This document shows positions 9,798 to 22,061 of a stretch of 64,000 nucleotides of DNA, piece by piece; positions within the stretch are counted from its first letter, which is position 1, and each line of letters opens with the position of its first letter. Source of the DNA: Tranzscheliella williamsii (taxonomy: Eukaryota > Basidiomycota > Ustilaginomycetes > Ustilaginales > Ustilaginaceae). Location: the NCBI GenBank assembly GCA_023212725.1, contig JALBYF010000001.1:1-64000 (forward strand), read 5' to 3'. The notes below the pieces were generated by a model. It searched no databases. It was given only the letters and a program-made list of their open reading frames with translations, and had not been told where the DNA came from. The translations under genes were made by a program, and so were the position numbers.

Positions 9798-10859
9798 ATG
9801 GACGGAATTGATGCAGACACCAAGCTCGAGTCGCTCACCGATGCCCAGCGTCTCGAGCTCGCCGAGAAGCTCAAGGCCGAGTCCACCTCTCATCAGCCAC
9901 TCATCTCCTCGGTTGAGCCTATCGAAGTGTTGCAGCATGAATACGCCAACAACGACGCATTCCTAGGCAAGGTCAAATGGCTCAAAGAGGAGGCTGGCTT
10001 CATCGGCATTCGGCGCGCCAAGGGCGACGGCGACTGCTTCTATCGCGCCTTCGCCTTCGCTTTCATCTACAAAATCATGACCATGAAGGATAGACCCATG
10101 CACCACTTTACCGTCAAGCACGTCGAGTCCACCTTGCAGCTTACTAAGCAGGCTGGCTTCGACCAGGACATAGTCAACGATTTCTATGAGCCACTCAAGA
10201 AGCTTCTCAACAGGATGTACTCCACCGACCCCGAGTCGAAGGAGCTCAACGAACAGGCGCTCGTCCAAGCCATGAACGACCCGGAGCAGTCCAACTCGAT
10301 CGTCGTCTACCTTCGCCTTCTTACTTCTGCCTTCCTCAAGATTAACGCCGACGAGTATACGCCTTTTCTCTTTTCTCTCGATAACATTAGCGAGGGCGGT
10401 GCGCCACCGGACATGGCCTCCTTCTGTGCCAACCAGGTCGAGGCCATCGGCAAGGAGGCCGACCACGTCCAGATCACTGCGCTCTCCCGCGCGCTCAAGG
10501 TCTCACTCGACGTTGCCTATCTTTCTCCGAATCAGGCGCCGCCCGAAACGCCGCTCTCGGAAGATTTCCCCGCCGAGCAGCTGCTGCAGTCTGCCGAGAA
10601 CGCCGCGGCGTCACAGTCGGCCTCGTCAGCCAGCGCTGCAGGCTCTGCATCAATAGCCGTCCCCGGCGACGAGGCCGAAAAGAAGAGGCGCGCGGCCGAC
10701 AACCCGGACCGCTGCGACGTGGTCCGCTTCGAGGTAGAGGGCGGTCAGATCACAGAGATCGGCACCATGCTCCTCCGGCCGGGCCACTACGACCTCCTCG
10801 TAGAAGCACCCCTCCCCGCCTCCCCCGAGCCCGAGATTCCCGCCATCAAGTCCACCTGA
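9798..10859 (+). CDS. otubain-family ubiquitin thioesterase (OTUB1-like)
   Basis: A single exon of 353 aa. The first ATG in the frame is at 9798; the frame runs further upstream but without an ATG. The catalytic block GDGDCFYRAF places the triad Asp near residue 77 and nucleophile Cys at 80; the His is in RPGHYDLL near residue 330. Preceding LKEEAGFIGIRRAKG is the usual otubain lead-in. Otubains cleave ubiquitin chains (OTUB1 prefers Lys48 links) and can inhibit E2 enzymes. An Ala/Ser-rich, low-complexity insertion (about residues 260-300) lies between the core and the catalytic His strand and is not part of the family core. Confidence 0.9.
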   Translation: MDGIDADTKLESLTDAQRLELAEKLKAESTSHQPLISSVEPIEVLQHEYANNDAFLGKVKWLKEEAGFIGIRRAKGDGDCFYRAFAFAFIYKIMTMKDRPMHHFTVKHVESTLQLTKQAGFDQDIVNDFYEPLKKLLNRMYSTDPESKELNEQALVQAMNDPEQSNSIVVYLRLLTSAFLKINADEYTPFLFSLDNISEGGAPPDMASFCANQVEAIGKEADHVQITALSRALKVSLDVAYLSPNQAPPETPLSEDFPAEQLLQSAENAAASQSASSASAAGSASIAVPGDEAEKKRRAADNPDRCDVVRFEVEGGQITEIGTMLLRPGHYDLLVEAPLPASPEPEIPAIKST

Positions 10860-11132
10860 GCCACCCTTTCCCCCTATGCACTCAGCTCTCCTTACCCCCC
10901 TTCTCTCCGCCTCCTACCAGCTTGCCGTCTTTTCCTACGAGCTAGTTCCTTGTGAACAACGTGCTACTCTGCGGACCGTCCCGGACTGTGTGATGTGCGC
11001 CCATTATAGGTGTGCTGCGGCCTCACGGCGCAAGCTCACCAAGCCCGTTACGAAGGATGCGAAGATACTCAGGAGCGAGAGTCAGATAGGGTGGGGGAGT
11101 GCGGGGTGGCGCGGGTGTGGTGAGTGGGTGGG

Positions 11133-14100
11133 CTAGGGCGCGGGGCCGTGCGGGGGCGGGGCGGCGCCGACGAGGTTCCAGGTGGACTGGGGCTGCCAGA
11201 AGGAGGTGTGTTCGAACGCGGTCATGTAGTCCCACATGCGCTCGAGCGACTCGGGGTCGTCGACGACGGCGGGCATGGGCGGGGCGACGTGCGCGCCTGC
11301 GACCAGCAGCGGCTCCGGCGTCGGCAGCACCCCGGACGCGCCCGACGACGCCGACGCGGTGCGCTCCGCGTCCGCAGCCAGCCCCACCCCCACCCCCACC
11401 CCCGCGGCCGCGCCGGACCCCGCCCAGGCAACACCCGCCCTGCCAGCCACGGCCAATTCCGGCGAGCTGGCGCCAGCGCCCACCGGCAGCCTCGCCATCA
11501 GCTTCGTCGCATCACCCCCCACCGGCAGCGTCCCCATCGTGGCTAGCTGCGTCGCCGGGGATGCATTCAGACTGACCGTCCCATCCGCCAGAATGAGCGG
11601 CACCTCCAGCGGCTTGCCGGGCCCCATCTGCGCCACCACATCCTCCGACTTCAGCGGTGCCATCTTGGCGTCCACCGAGCTTGCCGGGAACGCGGCACCC
11701 GCTGGCGGCGGAGCGCCAATACTTATTAGGTCAAGCCCGCCTCCAGCACTTGTTAGGTTTGTATCGGCGGTCTGCATGCCGTCCTGAGATTTGACGGCGT
11801 GCGTCACCATGGACGACCCGCTCACCTCGGCTTCCCAGGGGGCAGGTGCGCCGACAGCGGCAATAGGATTCTTCTCTGTGCCTCTGCCCCCCGCAGCGCC
11901 AGGCTCAAGGGAGGAAGGGGTCAGCGTGGCAGACTGCATGTCTCCCTGCGCGATGCTGCCAGGAAGAGAGGTGACCAGTTCGCTGCTCTTTCCGGATATC
12001 GGAGGAGTATCGACGTTCGCACCGGCATTAGCCTTGGAGCTGGTCGGCTCGAAGGCCGCCAGTACAGATTTGAGATAGCGACCGTATGGCGTCGCGGAGC
12101 CGTTGCGATGTCTCGGAGTCTTGCCAGCTTTGGTCATGCTGGTCGAAAGACGTTTGACAAGAGCCAGCAGGGTTTCCTTGTCCGCGAAAGCGTACTTGTG
12201 CTGCAGGTTTGTCATGCGCACCGCCGATACCGCGGCATAGACAGCCATCACGACACGATCGTTCGACCAGGTGACGACGGCATCTTCGGGGGTATCGTTC
12301 AGTACGGTGTCGATGAGCGAGATGGCCGAGGTCCAACAGTCGACAGACACCGAAGAGTTGGCCAAGAAGCCTTCGTACTGCTCTGTGGCCCCAAGCACGA
12401 GCGAGTTGATCAACAGCCGGGAATGGTAGTAGAAAAGCTTGGCCGTGGGCGCCCACCGAACCAGGTACTTGCCCGCTGCAGTGCTCGTGTCGACCTCTTT
12501 GATCTTCTCTTCGGTGTTCATGCACCAGGTCTCTTTCCACTTTTCTAAGTCGGCATTGGCGTTCTTCCTGAAGAACTCTAAGCCGGCAAGTCTGCGATCG
12601 AAGAGCGTCTGTCCGCCAACATCGAGAGCTGTGGCCGCCTGTGCTTCGTCAGAGCGGTCTGGACTGGAGAGGTAGGTGTCAAATGTCTCGGTGTGTTGAG
12701 CAGTGATCCTTCGCAGCTTGGTCAAACTGACAAGCGAGACATCCTCTGGCAGAGCAAAGTCCTGACGATGCCACATGGAGCTCTGCACGATCATTCGGTC
12801 TTCAGAGATGGTCCAGGGTCGACCTGTCTGTGCACTCAGAGTTCTGTCGTAGAGGAAGAGGTTGTACCAAAGACGTTCGCGGTTACGGACCCGTCGTGCT
12901 ACCTGCTCATTCCCCAGCAGGTTTTCGCTCGGCGTTACCTTCCGGTTGACACCCACTTCGGTGGCGGTGCGGATGGCGAACCCTAGATATTGCCAAGATC
13001 GATCGTCGACGAGCCGATTGGTGGGTCGGCTATACGCCGTCAAGATCAAAAAGGCCTGACTGATCTCGACGCTCTTGTACCCGCCGAGAAGGATCATCGG
13101 CAAAAGCTTTTCCTGCCAATGCTTGTCCAGCACGGAAGCGATCCGTGCATCCTCGGGCGTGTCACTGAAGCGGGCTGCCATGCACGAGATGACTGTGGTC
13201 AGGAAGGCCGAACGCATCCTCACAAAGGCAACGCTGTGCAAGAAAGGATCGAACAGATCGAGGACCGGGTTGATCCGAGCGAAGAAGATGTCAAAGAGAC
13301 GTTCTAGCTCTTTGAGCTCGACCAACCTAAGTTCCACTGGGTCAAGCCCCTCCGAATCGTCGTTCTTGCTGTGAAAGAGACTGAGGTTGAAATAGCCTTT
13401 CCGAGAGGCTCCTGCCTCGCCCTCGCCACCAGAAGTGATGCCTCCACTCGCGTCTTTAGACGGAAGCGCTTGCGTCATTGTCACCTGCTTACTTTTGGCC
13501 GGGTCAGGGATCTCATCCTCTGCGCCGTCCGGGTTTTCCGCGTCGGTGTCCCACTCGGCTAGCCTTCTTCGTCTCGATGGCAAACCACCCCGGGCCATCC
13601 TGGAACGGCCCCGCTTACGTTTTCCCAGCATAGCTGTTGTCACCTCCTCGGCGGGCGATTCGATGACCTCGCTAGGCGATGCGCCATACACTGCTGACAT
13701 CGCCGAGCCTTTCTGTCCCACAAACGCCCCAGCCGAGGCACTGCTTCCAGTCGTGCCGGCGTCTCCGCTAATATCGCCGGGACTAGCACCAGACCCGTAT
13801 CCTCGGCGCGCCTGCGCCTTGCCTTCTCGGTATTCCCATGCGTCGTGGTCAAGCGTGGATGGTGTGAGGACGTTGGGTCGTCCCAGCTGGACAGCGCTTG
13901 CCGAAACCGCACCGGTAGGACCTCTGTCGTCCTCGTATACGGGCGTCGCTATATCCACACGGGCTGGCTCGCCCTCAGGAACCGACTTGGCACGGGAGCT
14001 CTGATTAAGAAACAGAGGCTGTGGCCGAGTCGATGGTCCAGGTCCTGGATCGCTCGGATGACCGGATTTATGATGCTGAAGAAGGGGTGGCAGAATACGA

Positions 14101-15632
14101 GAGGAGGGCCATGCCTGAAGGGAAGACCCCTCCCCCTTGCTACCGTATGTGGCACGGCCCAGACCTGTAAGGTTGACCGCAGCACTAACAGCCATGCGAT
14201 TCGACGGCAAAGGCGGTGGAAGCAAACCCATCGTTTCGACAGCAGCGAGAGAGCTTCGATTGCCGGCCTCGATCCTCCCGCCGCCTACGCGGGCCGCAGC
14301 TGCGTCGGAAGCCTGCGCCAATAGCTTGAGCGGGTTGGAAAGGACGTTGTCGCGTTCTTCGCGCGTTGCATCGGCGTCGTCTTCCAGCTCGTCCTGCTCC
14401 TCTTCGAAGGCGTCATCGAGATCCGGTTCGTAGTGTCCATTTCTTGATAGAGGTAAATGTTGTGGCGGCAATCCAGTAGTACCGCTTCGCGGCGTCCGCT
14501 CTTTTGAAGAGAGTCGCGTCTCTTTGCCTGCAGAGGAACGACTAGCGCCGCTGCTGCTATGGATGGCGGGCTCATTCGGTGGATATCGCGATGAAGTCTG
14601 CTGCGCATTTTGTGGCAGCTGTTCGTGATGTCGAGAGGGGGACCTATCCAGCCTTGTCTGGTTAGCGCGCTCGGTCGCCAGCTGACTATCCCACTGAGCA
14701 TAGCTGTGGCTCGGTGCTGGCGCATTGTGAGGTGTATGAGCGTAGGCACGAGCGTGACTGTGAGTGTAGTTGTCATGCTGCGAAGGCGTCGAGGTAGATG
14801 GGAAGCTTTTGGACGTCGATTGCGAGCTGCGAGGAGAGGAAGCGAGATGAGGCGCAGCATGTTCGCGCCATCGACCGGGACTAGGAAGATCTGACAGATG
14901 CCTGTTGTTTGGGTAAGGGGAAGGCTGTTGATGGTGGTGATGGTGATGCGCGCCATGAGCCTGCATGGAGCCGTAAGCGTAACTGCTAACTGCCTGAGTG
15001 AGCGCGTTGGGTGCCGACATGGGATTTGAAAGGCTACCCGGTTGGCTGTAGTTGGCAAGAGACGAGTGGAAGCGGTCATCGGGATAGGGCTTATGACCTG
15101 TCCTGGCAGAAGCAGTGTAGTTGTTAGCGCCAGTCCAGGTTGCTGCTGCTTCATTGTAATGAAGCCTGTGGTTGACTGCATCAGTAGAAAAGGAGAGTTC
15201 AGGCTTGATGCTCTGCCCGTCATGCGAATGAGTGCGGCCGTTGCGCAGACCGCGCTGCAACTGTTGCTGCTTATTTTGCTGGGCGTCGACCAGCCCACCA
15301 GAGGAGATGGGCCTGTCGGGGGAAGCGTTGGAATCGCTATCATCCCGCCCTGCCGATCGGAGATCAGTGGGCACCGAAAACCTCTTGTTGGGCTTGCGGC
15401 CTCTCTTGTGCTTCTCAAACAGGCATTCTCGCTGGTGCTTTACGCAGCGCTTGCATGGGACTCTTCCATCGGTCGGAGCTGAGCACTTGATCTTGGCTGA
15501 GCGACACTCTAGACAGGCGATCTTGGCACCCTGTTTGGTTTCGGCTCCTCCTGGGCCATCGACCAGTACTCTTGGTCTCCCATCGCTTTCCGTCTCAGCC
15601 AGATAAGCATGAGGCGAGGATGGAGAAGCCAT
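11133..15632 (-). CDS. Zn2Cys6 transcription factor with fungal MHR domain
   Basis: A single exon of 1499 aa. The N-terminal zinc cluster follows CX2CX6CX9CX2CX6C with Cys at about 40, 43, 50, 60, 63 and 70, followed by a basic linker (KHKRGRKPNKR). Residues about 90-740 are low complexity, rich in Ser, Pro, His and Gln (including a His6 run), with acidic patches. A fungal-specific transcription factor domain covers about 765-1010. The C-terminal 350 residues are Ala/Gly/Pro-rich. Target genes cannot be told from sequence. It is unusually long for the family (commonly 600-1100). The neighbours give no pathway hint. No intron is needed, although the low-complexity parts make the exact C-terminus uncertain. 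Confidence 0.9.
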   Translation of the reverse strand: MASPSSPHAYLAETESDGRPRVLVDGPGGAETKQGAKIACLECRSAKIKCSAPTDGRVPCKRCVKHQRECLFEKHKRGRKPNKRFSVPTDLRSAGRDDSDSNASPDRPISSGGLVDAQQNKQQQLQRGLRNGRTHSHDGQSIKPELSFSTDAVNHRLHYNEAAATWTGANNYTASARTGHKPYPDDRFHSSLANYSQPGSLSNPMSAPNALTQAVSSYAYGSMQAHGAHHHHHHQQPSPYPNNRHLSDLPSPGRWREHAAPHLASSPRSSQSTSKSFPSTSTPSQHDNYTHSHARAYAHTPHNAPAPSHSYAQWDSQLATERANQTRLDRSPSRHHEQLPQNAQQTSSRYPPNEPAIHSSSGASRSSAGKETRLSSKERTPRSGTTGLPPQHLPLSRNGHYEPDLDDAFEEEQDELEDDADATREERDNVLSNPLKLLAQASDAAAARVGGGRIEAGNRSSLAAVETMGLLPPPLPSNRMAVSAAVNLTGLGRATYGSKGEGSSLQAWPSSRILPPLLQHHKSGHPSDPGPGPSTRPQPLFLNQSSRAKSVPEGEPARVDIATPVYEDDRGPTGAVSASAVQLGRPNVLTPSTLDHDAWEYREGKAQARRGYGSGASPGDISGDAGTTGSSASAGAFVGQKGSAMSAVYGASPSEVIESPAEEVTTAMLGKRKRGRSRMARGGLPSRRRRLAEWDTDAENPDGAEDEIPDPAKSKQVTMTQALPSKDASGGITSGGEGEAGASRKGYFNLSLFHSKNDDSEGLDPVELRLVELKELERLFDIFFARINPVLDLFDPFLHSVAFVRMRSAFLTTVISCMAARFSDTPEDARIASVLDKHWQEKLLPMILLGGYKSVEISQAFLILTAYSRPTNRLVDDRSWQYLGFAIRTATEVGVNRKVTPSENLLGNEQVARRVRNRERLWYNLFLYDRTLSAQTGRPWTISEDRMIVQSSMWHRQDFALPEDVSLVSLTKLRRITAQHTETFDTYLSSPDRSDEAQAATALDVGGQTLFDRRLAGLEFFRKNANADLEKWKETWCMNTEEKIKEVDTSTAAGKYLVRWAPTAKLFYYHSRLLINSLVLGATEQYEGFLANSSVSVDCWTSAISLIDTVLNDTPEDAVVTWSNDRVVMAVYAAVSAVRMTNLQHKYAFADKETLLALVKRLSTSMTKAGKTPRHRNGSATPYGRYLKSVLAAFEPTSSKANAGANVDTPPISGKSSELVTSLPGSIAQGDMQSATLTPSSLEPGAAGGRGTEKNPIAAVGAPAPWEAEVSGSSMVTHAVKSQDGMQTADTNLTSAGGGLDLISIGAPPPAGAAFPASSVDAKMAPLKSEDVVAQMGPGKPLEVPLILADGTVSLNASPATQLATMGTLPVGGDATKLMARLPVGAGASSPELAVAGRAGVAWAGSGAAAGVGVGVGLAADAERTASASSGASGVLPTPEPLLVAGAHVAPPMPAVVDDPESLERMWDYMTAFEHTSFWQPQSTWNLVGAAPPPHGPAP

Positions 15633-17448
15633 GCTGTCTTCAAGAAGCGGCTCAGGTAGCAGCGGTGAGAGCTGGCCTGCTCGATGCGAGTATGGCTGGC
15701 GTGTGAGACGAATGACCGGAAGTGCCGCTCGAATCGAATTGTGCTTTTACTGTGCGATTTAGGTTGAACCGAGCGCAAGGTGGCCGCAAGTCTATGGTGA
15801 GACAACCCACTGCCTGAATGCACAATTGCTTGCGCGTTCGTGGGAACAGTATCGATCTACTGTGATGAGCAGAAGCCCTGATGAAGTCGTTGTGATTACC
15901 TCAGGTCCAATCACAGACAGACCTGGACGCCGGATCGACAGCGTTGGTGGAATTAAAAGGTACTTAGGTTGGGTAGTCTCAAGGCCAGACTGGTTTAGTG
16001 CAGGTGCGGTGCCAGCCTCTCGATGTATCCTGCAGGGCGGACGCAATCGGACGTTCCGCTTGCCAATGCTGAGCAGAGGAGCGGGATGTCGCGTCGGTAT
16101 GTACCCCCGCGGCGTTACAGTCGCAGTACGTTTGACGAAGGCGTGGTCACCAAATAGACTGCTTCATTGAGCCGAGATGACGGATGTCGACGCCGCGTCT
16201 GCTTGACTCAGAGTAAAGGTAGGTCAGGAATCGCCTTGGCGATGTACTTGGTGCCACGGTGAATCTGACCTCTGAGCGTGCGTGCAAGGGCGAAGCCGTG
16301 GTAGCGAAAGGCGGATGCCGATGAAGATGTGAACCTTAGCCGGGCACACCTGTAGGGCTCCTGATGGCGGGTGTGGGCTAAACGGTACGGCGCGATCGGT
16401 TGATGAGGCTCGAAAGGTACTGATGAGATTCAAAGTAGGTTGGGATGAAGGTCGACTACAGATTAGGATTGAGACGAGCAAGTCCGTGGGGCTCTTCCAG
16501 AAGCGATGGGCATGGCGGATAACTTAGACGCTTTCAACTGACCGCCGCGAAGAGACCGACGCGAATGGCCAAGCAGAAAGGAACAGCTGCGCCCGTGACA
16601 GGTAAGACCGGTGGAGCCAAAAGGACGCCGACTTCAAAGCGAATCTGCCTTGCACCAAACATGACAGTTGGGGTAGCGGTTATCGTGGATCCTAATACTA
16701 ATTCTCTATTACAGTTTTGAGTTAGGTTACGTGCGTTCTGATCCACGCGTTGCGACGCAGCGTGATTCAATATCAGATTAGCAACTACATATGCATGCAT
16801 GTTTCGTGTGGTATTCATGACTACTAGGGAGTGCTGCGTGAATTTCCTATCTGCTGCAAGGCGATGATGAAAAGCATGACCATGCTACTAACCATGAGAC
16901 ATGATAATGCATACACCGTCTGCAGCCGTGTTTAAAATAGAGGAAGCTCGAATGAGCTACTCGCACAGCAGCAGCAGCAGGGTGCTCTCCAGCGTCAAGA
17001 CCGTGCAGCGAACATCAAGGGAGCTGTGGAGCATGATAGGACCAAGGATGTATGCCTGCTTCACGGCGGCTGTGAGCAGGGTTCAGAGGTAATCCGACAC
17101 GTTGCTGACATCTGGCGCAGCGCGCTCTATTTCTCACATGTGCTTTAATGGCTGTGTTATCTCGCGCTTTGACTTCCATCCGAGGGTTCCACTCCGGTCA
17201 CAAATCCGAGGGCGTGAGTGTGACTGCGAAGGTGCATCCACTCCACGCATCGAGGTAAGATGCCGCTGTTTCCGATAAGCTCATGGCCTTCCGCCGGCAA
17301 CGAAATTGTTGATAAAGCATTGACAGACAAGGGTGTATGGTGTCAATCTATACAGTACAATCGCCGGCTCGTTTGTGTTGGAGTACACAAGTTGGCATGG
17401 TAGAGAGGGAGAAGCTACAAGGCTCGCTTGTAGGATCGGGGCGAATGC
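15633..17448. other. 1.8-kb region upstream of the Zn2Cys6 gene and downstream of LPD1
   Basis: Mostly featureless. There is a CAG microsatellite (near 16960-16980) and a small open frame at 16565-16720 described separately. No RNA gene or transposon end recognised. Such long upstream regions are common for regulatory genes. Confidence 0.4.
16565..16720 (+). CDS. small ORF of 51 aa, uncertain
   Basis: The ATG-initiated frame encodes 51 aa with a basic N-terminal half (MAKQKGTAAPVTGKTGGAKR start). It overlaps an intron-like stretch: GTAAG at 16602 and a branch-like CTAAT with TTACAG acceptor ending at 16714. If spliced, the product would be about 15 aa. I do not recognise the peptide. It may be a small gene, an upstream leader of the divergent region, or chance. 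Confidence 0.2.
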   Translation: MAKQKGTAAPVTGKTGGAKRTPTSKRICLAPNMTVGVAVIVDPNTNSLLQF

Positions 17449-19187
<1,739 letters not shown>

Positions 19188-19751
19188 TCTGTAGTTGCAG
19201 AGTCGTTGTGTGGCGTCTAAGGGAGGATGATGATGGCGTAAGGTGGAAGAGGATGTGTGCTTTCGGTCATTCAGTTTCTCTGTCCACTTAAGCGCGAAGC
19301 CCATTGATCCAACTGTACTGAGCTTCGGGGGATCAGGGCAAGCAATTGAATTTGTTTGCGAGTTCCCCCAACAATTCCGAAGCCGTCGAATCCGAACCGC
19401 AATATTGGCTCAGCAGAGAAAGGCGTGACGGAACCGAAGCAGATCAGGCAAGGGTCCAGTAGAAACCTAACAGTAATTCGCCTTTCGATCTGCACAGGCC
19501 GCATAACAAGCGTACGCTGTGGCAAACGCAACTCAGCGGTGGAGGGAATCCGATCATCACCATCGTCCCTCTACGCTACTACCACTCGGCATCGCTGCGA
19601 ATCAATACAGAGTAGCCTGAGCGAGCATGCGGAGCTGAAAACGTCTATCTCGCGGCATTCTGCGCCGACCGAGCTCTTTAGGCCATCATGAGGATCGTCT
19701 GAGCTCGCAACAGTACCTACAAGCTTGGTCTCATATCCGGGTAAGCGGAAA
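19188..19751. promoter_or_regulatory. divergent promoter LPD1/F-box gene
   Basis: 564 bp between the two starts, with no repeat, RNA gene or clear core promoter element recognised. Confidence 0.4.
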
Positions 19752-22061
19752 ATGCAGGCCGTTGGGTCTCTCGATACGTTTCAGTCCAAAGCCTCGTGGG
19801 AGCGAGTCGGCAGCTCGACAATCGAGTCTTTACCGTCGGAGGTGCTTATTGAGATCTTAACCCTGCTTAGCGCATCCACTTTGATCGATGTGGCGGCCAC
19901 AAGCAGGTGCTTGCGAGGCATCGCCCTTCAAGACATACTGTGGAAGCCGGTCGTTTTTAACGTTGTTCAAAATCTGAGTCCACCTGTCGAATCTCCTTCT
20001 CTCCATCCGTGCGCCTCGGTGCGACCACTCCACTCTGATGTACTTGGTCCGCCATCTTGGCCGTTACAGGAGGAGTTTTACGAGTCTCGAGCTACGTCAG
20101 CGCCAGACAAATTTGCTCCCAGCGATAGGCAGCTGAGCTTGCAACTCTTTCCTGGAGCTGATTCTTATTATGACGTTTATGCAAAGTTCCTTCGCTGCTG
20201 CGAGGCTACTCTTGGATGGTGGGCATCCGATGTCCCATACCATGGTATGGTCGTCCGAATCGTGTTCGATCCTTTCTACACCATCGGTACGGAAGCCGGT
20301 AGCGAGGCGGAGGCACAGACACAACCATTGGCATCTAGTCCGGGCAGCAGAAGAACGCCGGATCTTGTGTATACAAAACCAAACCCGGCTTTCATCTGCC
20401 AACAGATTCTTCCTTTCAATCGCCTGCACGGCCTCGACAGGGACATGCATCGCTGGTCCCAGGTGACTGGATTTCCCATGCCTCCCAGCTCGACCGTTAT
20501 CGGCCAAGGTACGGGCCTCAGAAGAAACTTGACTCGTATTTCTACCGACCTCTGCGAAGCCGGTTTCAGAACGGAAATTTTGTGGCTTTTCAGCTGGCAA
20601 GAAGCCTTCGAGCAAACAGGCTCGCAGGGTGTCACGGCTTCCTCGTCGTCGACGACCCTCTCAACGAAGAGCAACGACTGTCTTGCTGCCTTCCGTGCCC
20701 GTGTGGGCAGTCCTTCCCGGCTGCGCAGTCCTCACCCAGGTGATGGGTTACTCCTGATAGACGAGGAAGATAATGAAGCTATACCCACACAAGCACCGGA
20801 CGCTCCGTTTCAGCAAAACCTTGCCGTCCATCTGGGCTTGGACCTCGGTAGCACAGGTGTTGCTCCCACACTCGACTTTCTTCGGCATACGTTGGGACGG
20901 GAATTGCAAGTACGCGGTAGTTTGTCGCATGCCGTATATCCATTGGCTGACACACTTGCTACTAGAGGCCACAGCAGACATGGAAAAGAGTCCTTACAGG
21001 TGAAGGTGGGATCATATAAGCCATACGTGGAGGCAAAGAGCGACGAAGGCGCTTCGCAATCAGAGATCTGGCGACCCCCTGCCAATTTTCCTCCTCCCGC
21101 TCTGCTACCCGCCATCCGCACTCCATTACGCAGCGCCCTGTCTAAGAGGCGAATCGGAACGTCAGACATATGGGAAGAGATGACAACGACTAGGCGCTGG
21201 CTGGTAGATGGCGAGCATCTCTCAATCGATTCGATGACGATGGATCCTACCCCGCTGTTCCGACCGTGGCTACGCTCTGGTACTTTAGAGCGGCCTCCTC
21301 GCTTTTTCCCGGTACAAAATCCGGCACGTCGGTCGCTGTTGCCCAAACCCAGACCGATTTTCGATGAAGCAACTGAATCGTCCCTTTCGGCCGGTCTGTC
21401 CTCTTTGCAGACAGCTCCGGCCTTGTTAGACGAGGACAGAGTGCCACTGGGTTTTGAGCACATAGAGCCGCCACGGTCGCTCGATCCGGCTCGCTCTGAA
21501 TTTGATTGGTGCAGCATTTCCGGCTTATATTCCATGACTTATGGTCCGCACGGCCAGGAGCTGGTGTACGTTCGAGCGCGGGAACTTACTCGTCTTGACT
21601 TCGAGGTAGATGATGGTCTTCCATCGTGGCCGGCAGAACCTCTGCTCTCGGAAGACGAGATGTATCAACAGACGCGGATTGACCGTCAACACGCAGCACG
21701 AGTTGGCGCGAGGGTGTTGGAGGCAGTCAAGGTGCTGGGCGACCACAATGTACCGCGCGGGCAGGTGACCTGGAGAGCGTTTATTGACGATCCGGGTAGA
21801 AGCGCAGTACCGTGGCGTCCGCCGCCAGCTGGATTCCGCACACACCCGCCTTGGCCACTTCGCGCGCCGGCAGCGATCAGCAAAGACGACATACGATCTC
21901 CAGGTTTGGTGCTGCCAGCGCACGGTCGCGTCGCCGAGGAGGGATTCGCACACCCCGGCTGGGCACTGGCGCTGGTATGTGTTGCTTCGGTGGACGAGAT
22001 CCAGATATGGTGGCAGCCGATGTACAGCGTCTCTGTCGCCAAGAGGCTGATCGGGGTCTGA
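19752..22061 (+). CDS. F-box protein, FBXO31-like
   Basis: A single exon of 769 aa; ATG at 19752 is the first in frame. An F-box lies near residues 24-66 (ESLPSEVLIEILTLL..). A second conserved block near 138-178 (YAKFLRCCEATLGWWASDVPYHG) resembles the FBXO31 motif in which an aromatic-rich strand precedes a Gly-rich turn, and a C-terminal block near 590-680 (YGPHGQELVY ... GDHNVPRGQVTW) matches the FBXO31 substrate-binding domain layout. It should act as a substrate receptor in an SCF ubiquitin ligase through Skp1. Long linkers separate the blocks. Substrates cannot be inferred. Confidence 0.75.
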   Translation: MQAVGSLDTFQSKASWERVGSSTIESLPSEVLIEILTLLSASTLIDVAATSRCLRGIALQDILWKPVVFNVVQNLSPPVESPSLHPCASVRPLHSDVLGPPSWPLQEEFYESRATSAPDKFAPSDRQLSLQLFPGADSYYDVYAKFLRCCEATLGWWASDVPYHGMVVRIVFDPFYTIGTEAGSEAEAQTQPLASSPGSRRTPDLVYTKPNPAFICQQILPFNRLHGLDRDMHRWSQVTGFPMPPSSTVIGQGTGLRRNLTRISTDLCEAGFRTEILWLFSWQEAFEQTGSQGVTASSSSTTLSTKSNDCLAAFRARVGSPSRLRSPHPGDGLLLIDEEDNEAIPTQAPDAPFQQNLAVHLGLDLGSTGVAPTLDFLRHTLGRELQVRGSLSHAVYPLADTLATRGHSRHGKESLQVKVGSYKPYVEAKSDEGASQSEIWRPPANFPPPALLPAIRTPLRSALSKRRIGTSDIWEEMTTTRRWLVDGEHLSIDSMTMDPTPLFRPWLRSGTLERPPRFFPVQNPARRSLLPKPRPIFDEATESSLSAGLSSLQTAPALLDEDRVPLGFEHIEPPRSLDPARSEFDWCSISGLYSMTYGPHGQELVYVRARELTRLDFEVDDGLPSWPAEPLLSEDEMYQQTRIDRQHAARVGARVLEAVKVLGDHNVPRGQVTWRAFIDDPGRSAVPWRPPPAGFRTHPPWPLRAPAAISKDDIRSPGLVLPAHGRVAEEGFAHPGWALALVCVASVDEIQIWWQPMYSVSVAKRLIGV

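Noticed and set aside
14285..15418. 377-aa minus frame inside the Zn2Cys6 gene
   Set aside because: Alternate frame of low-complexity coding sequence.
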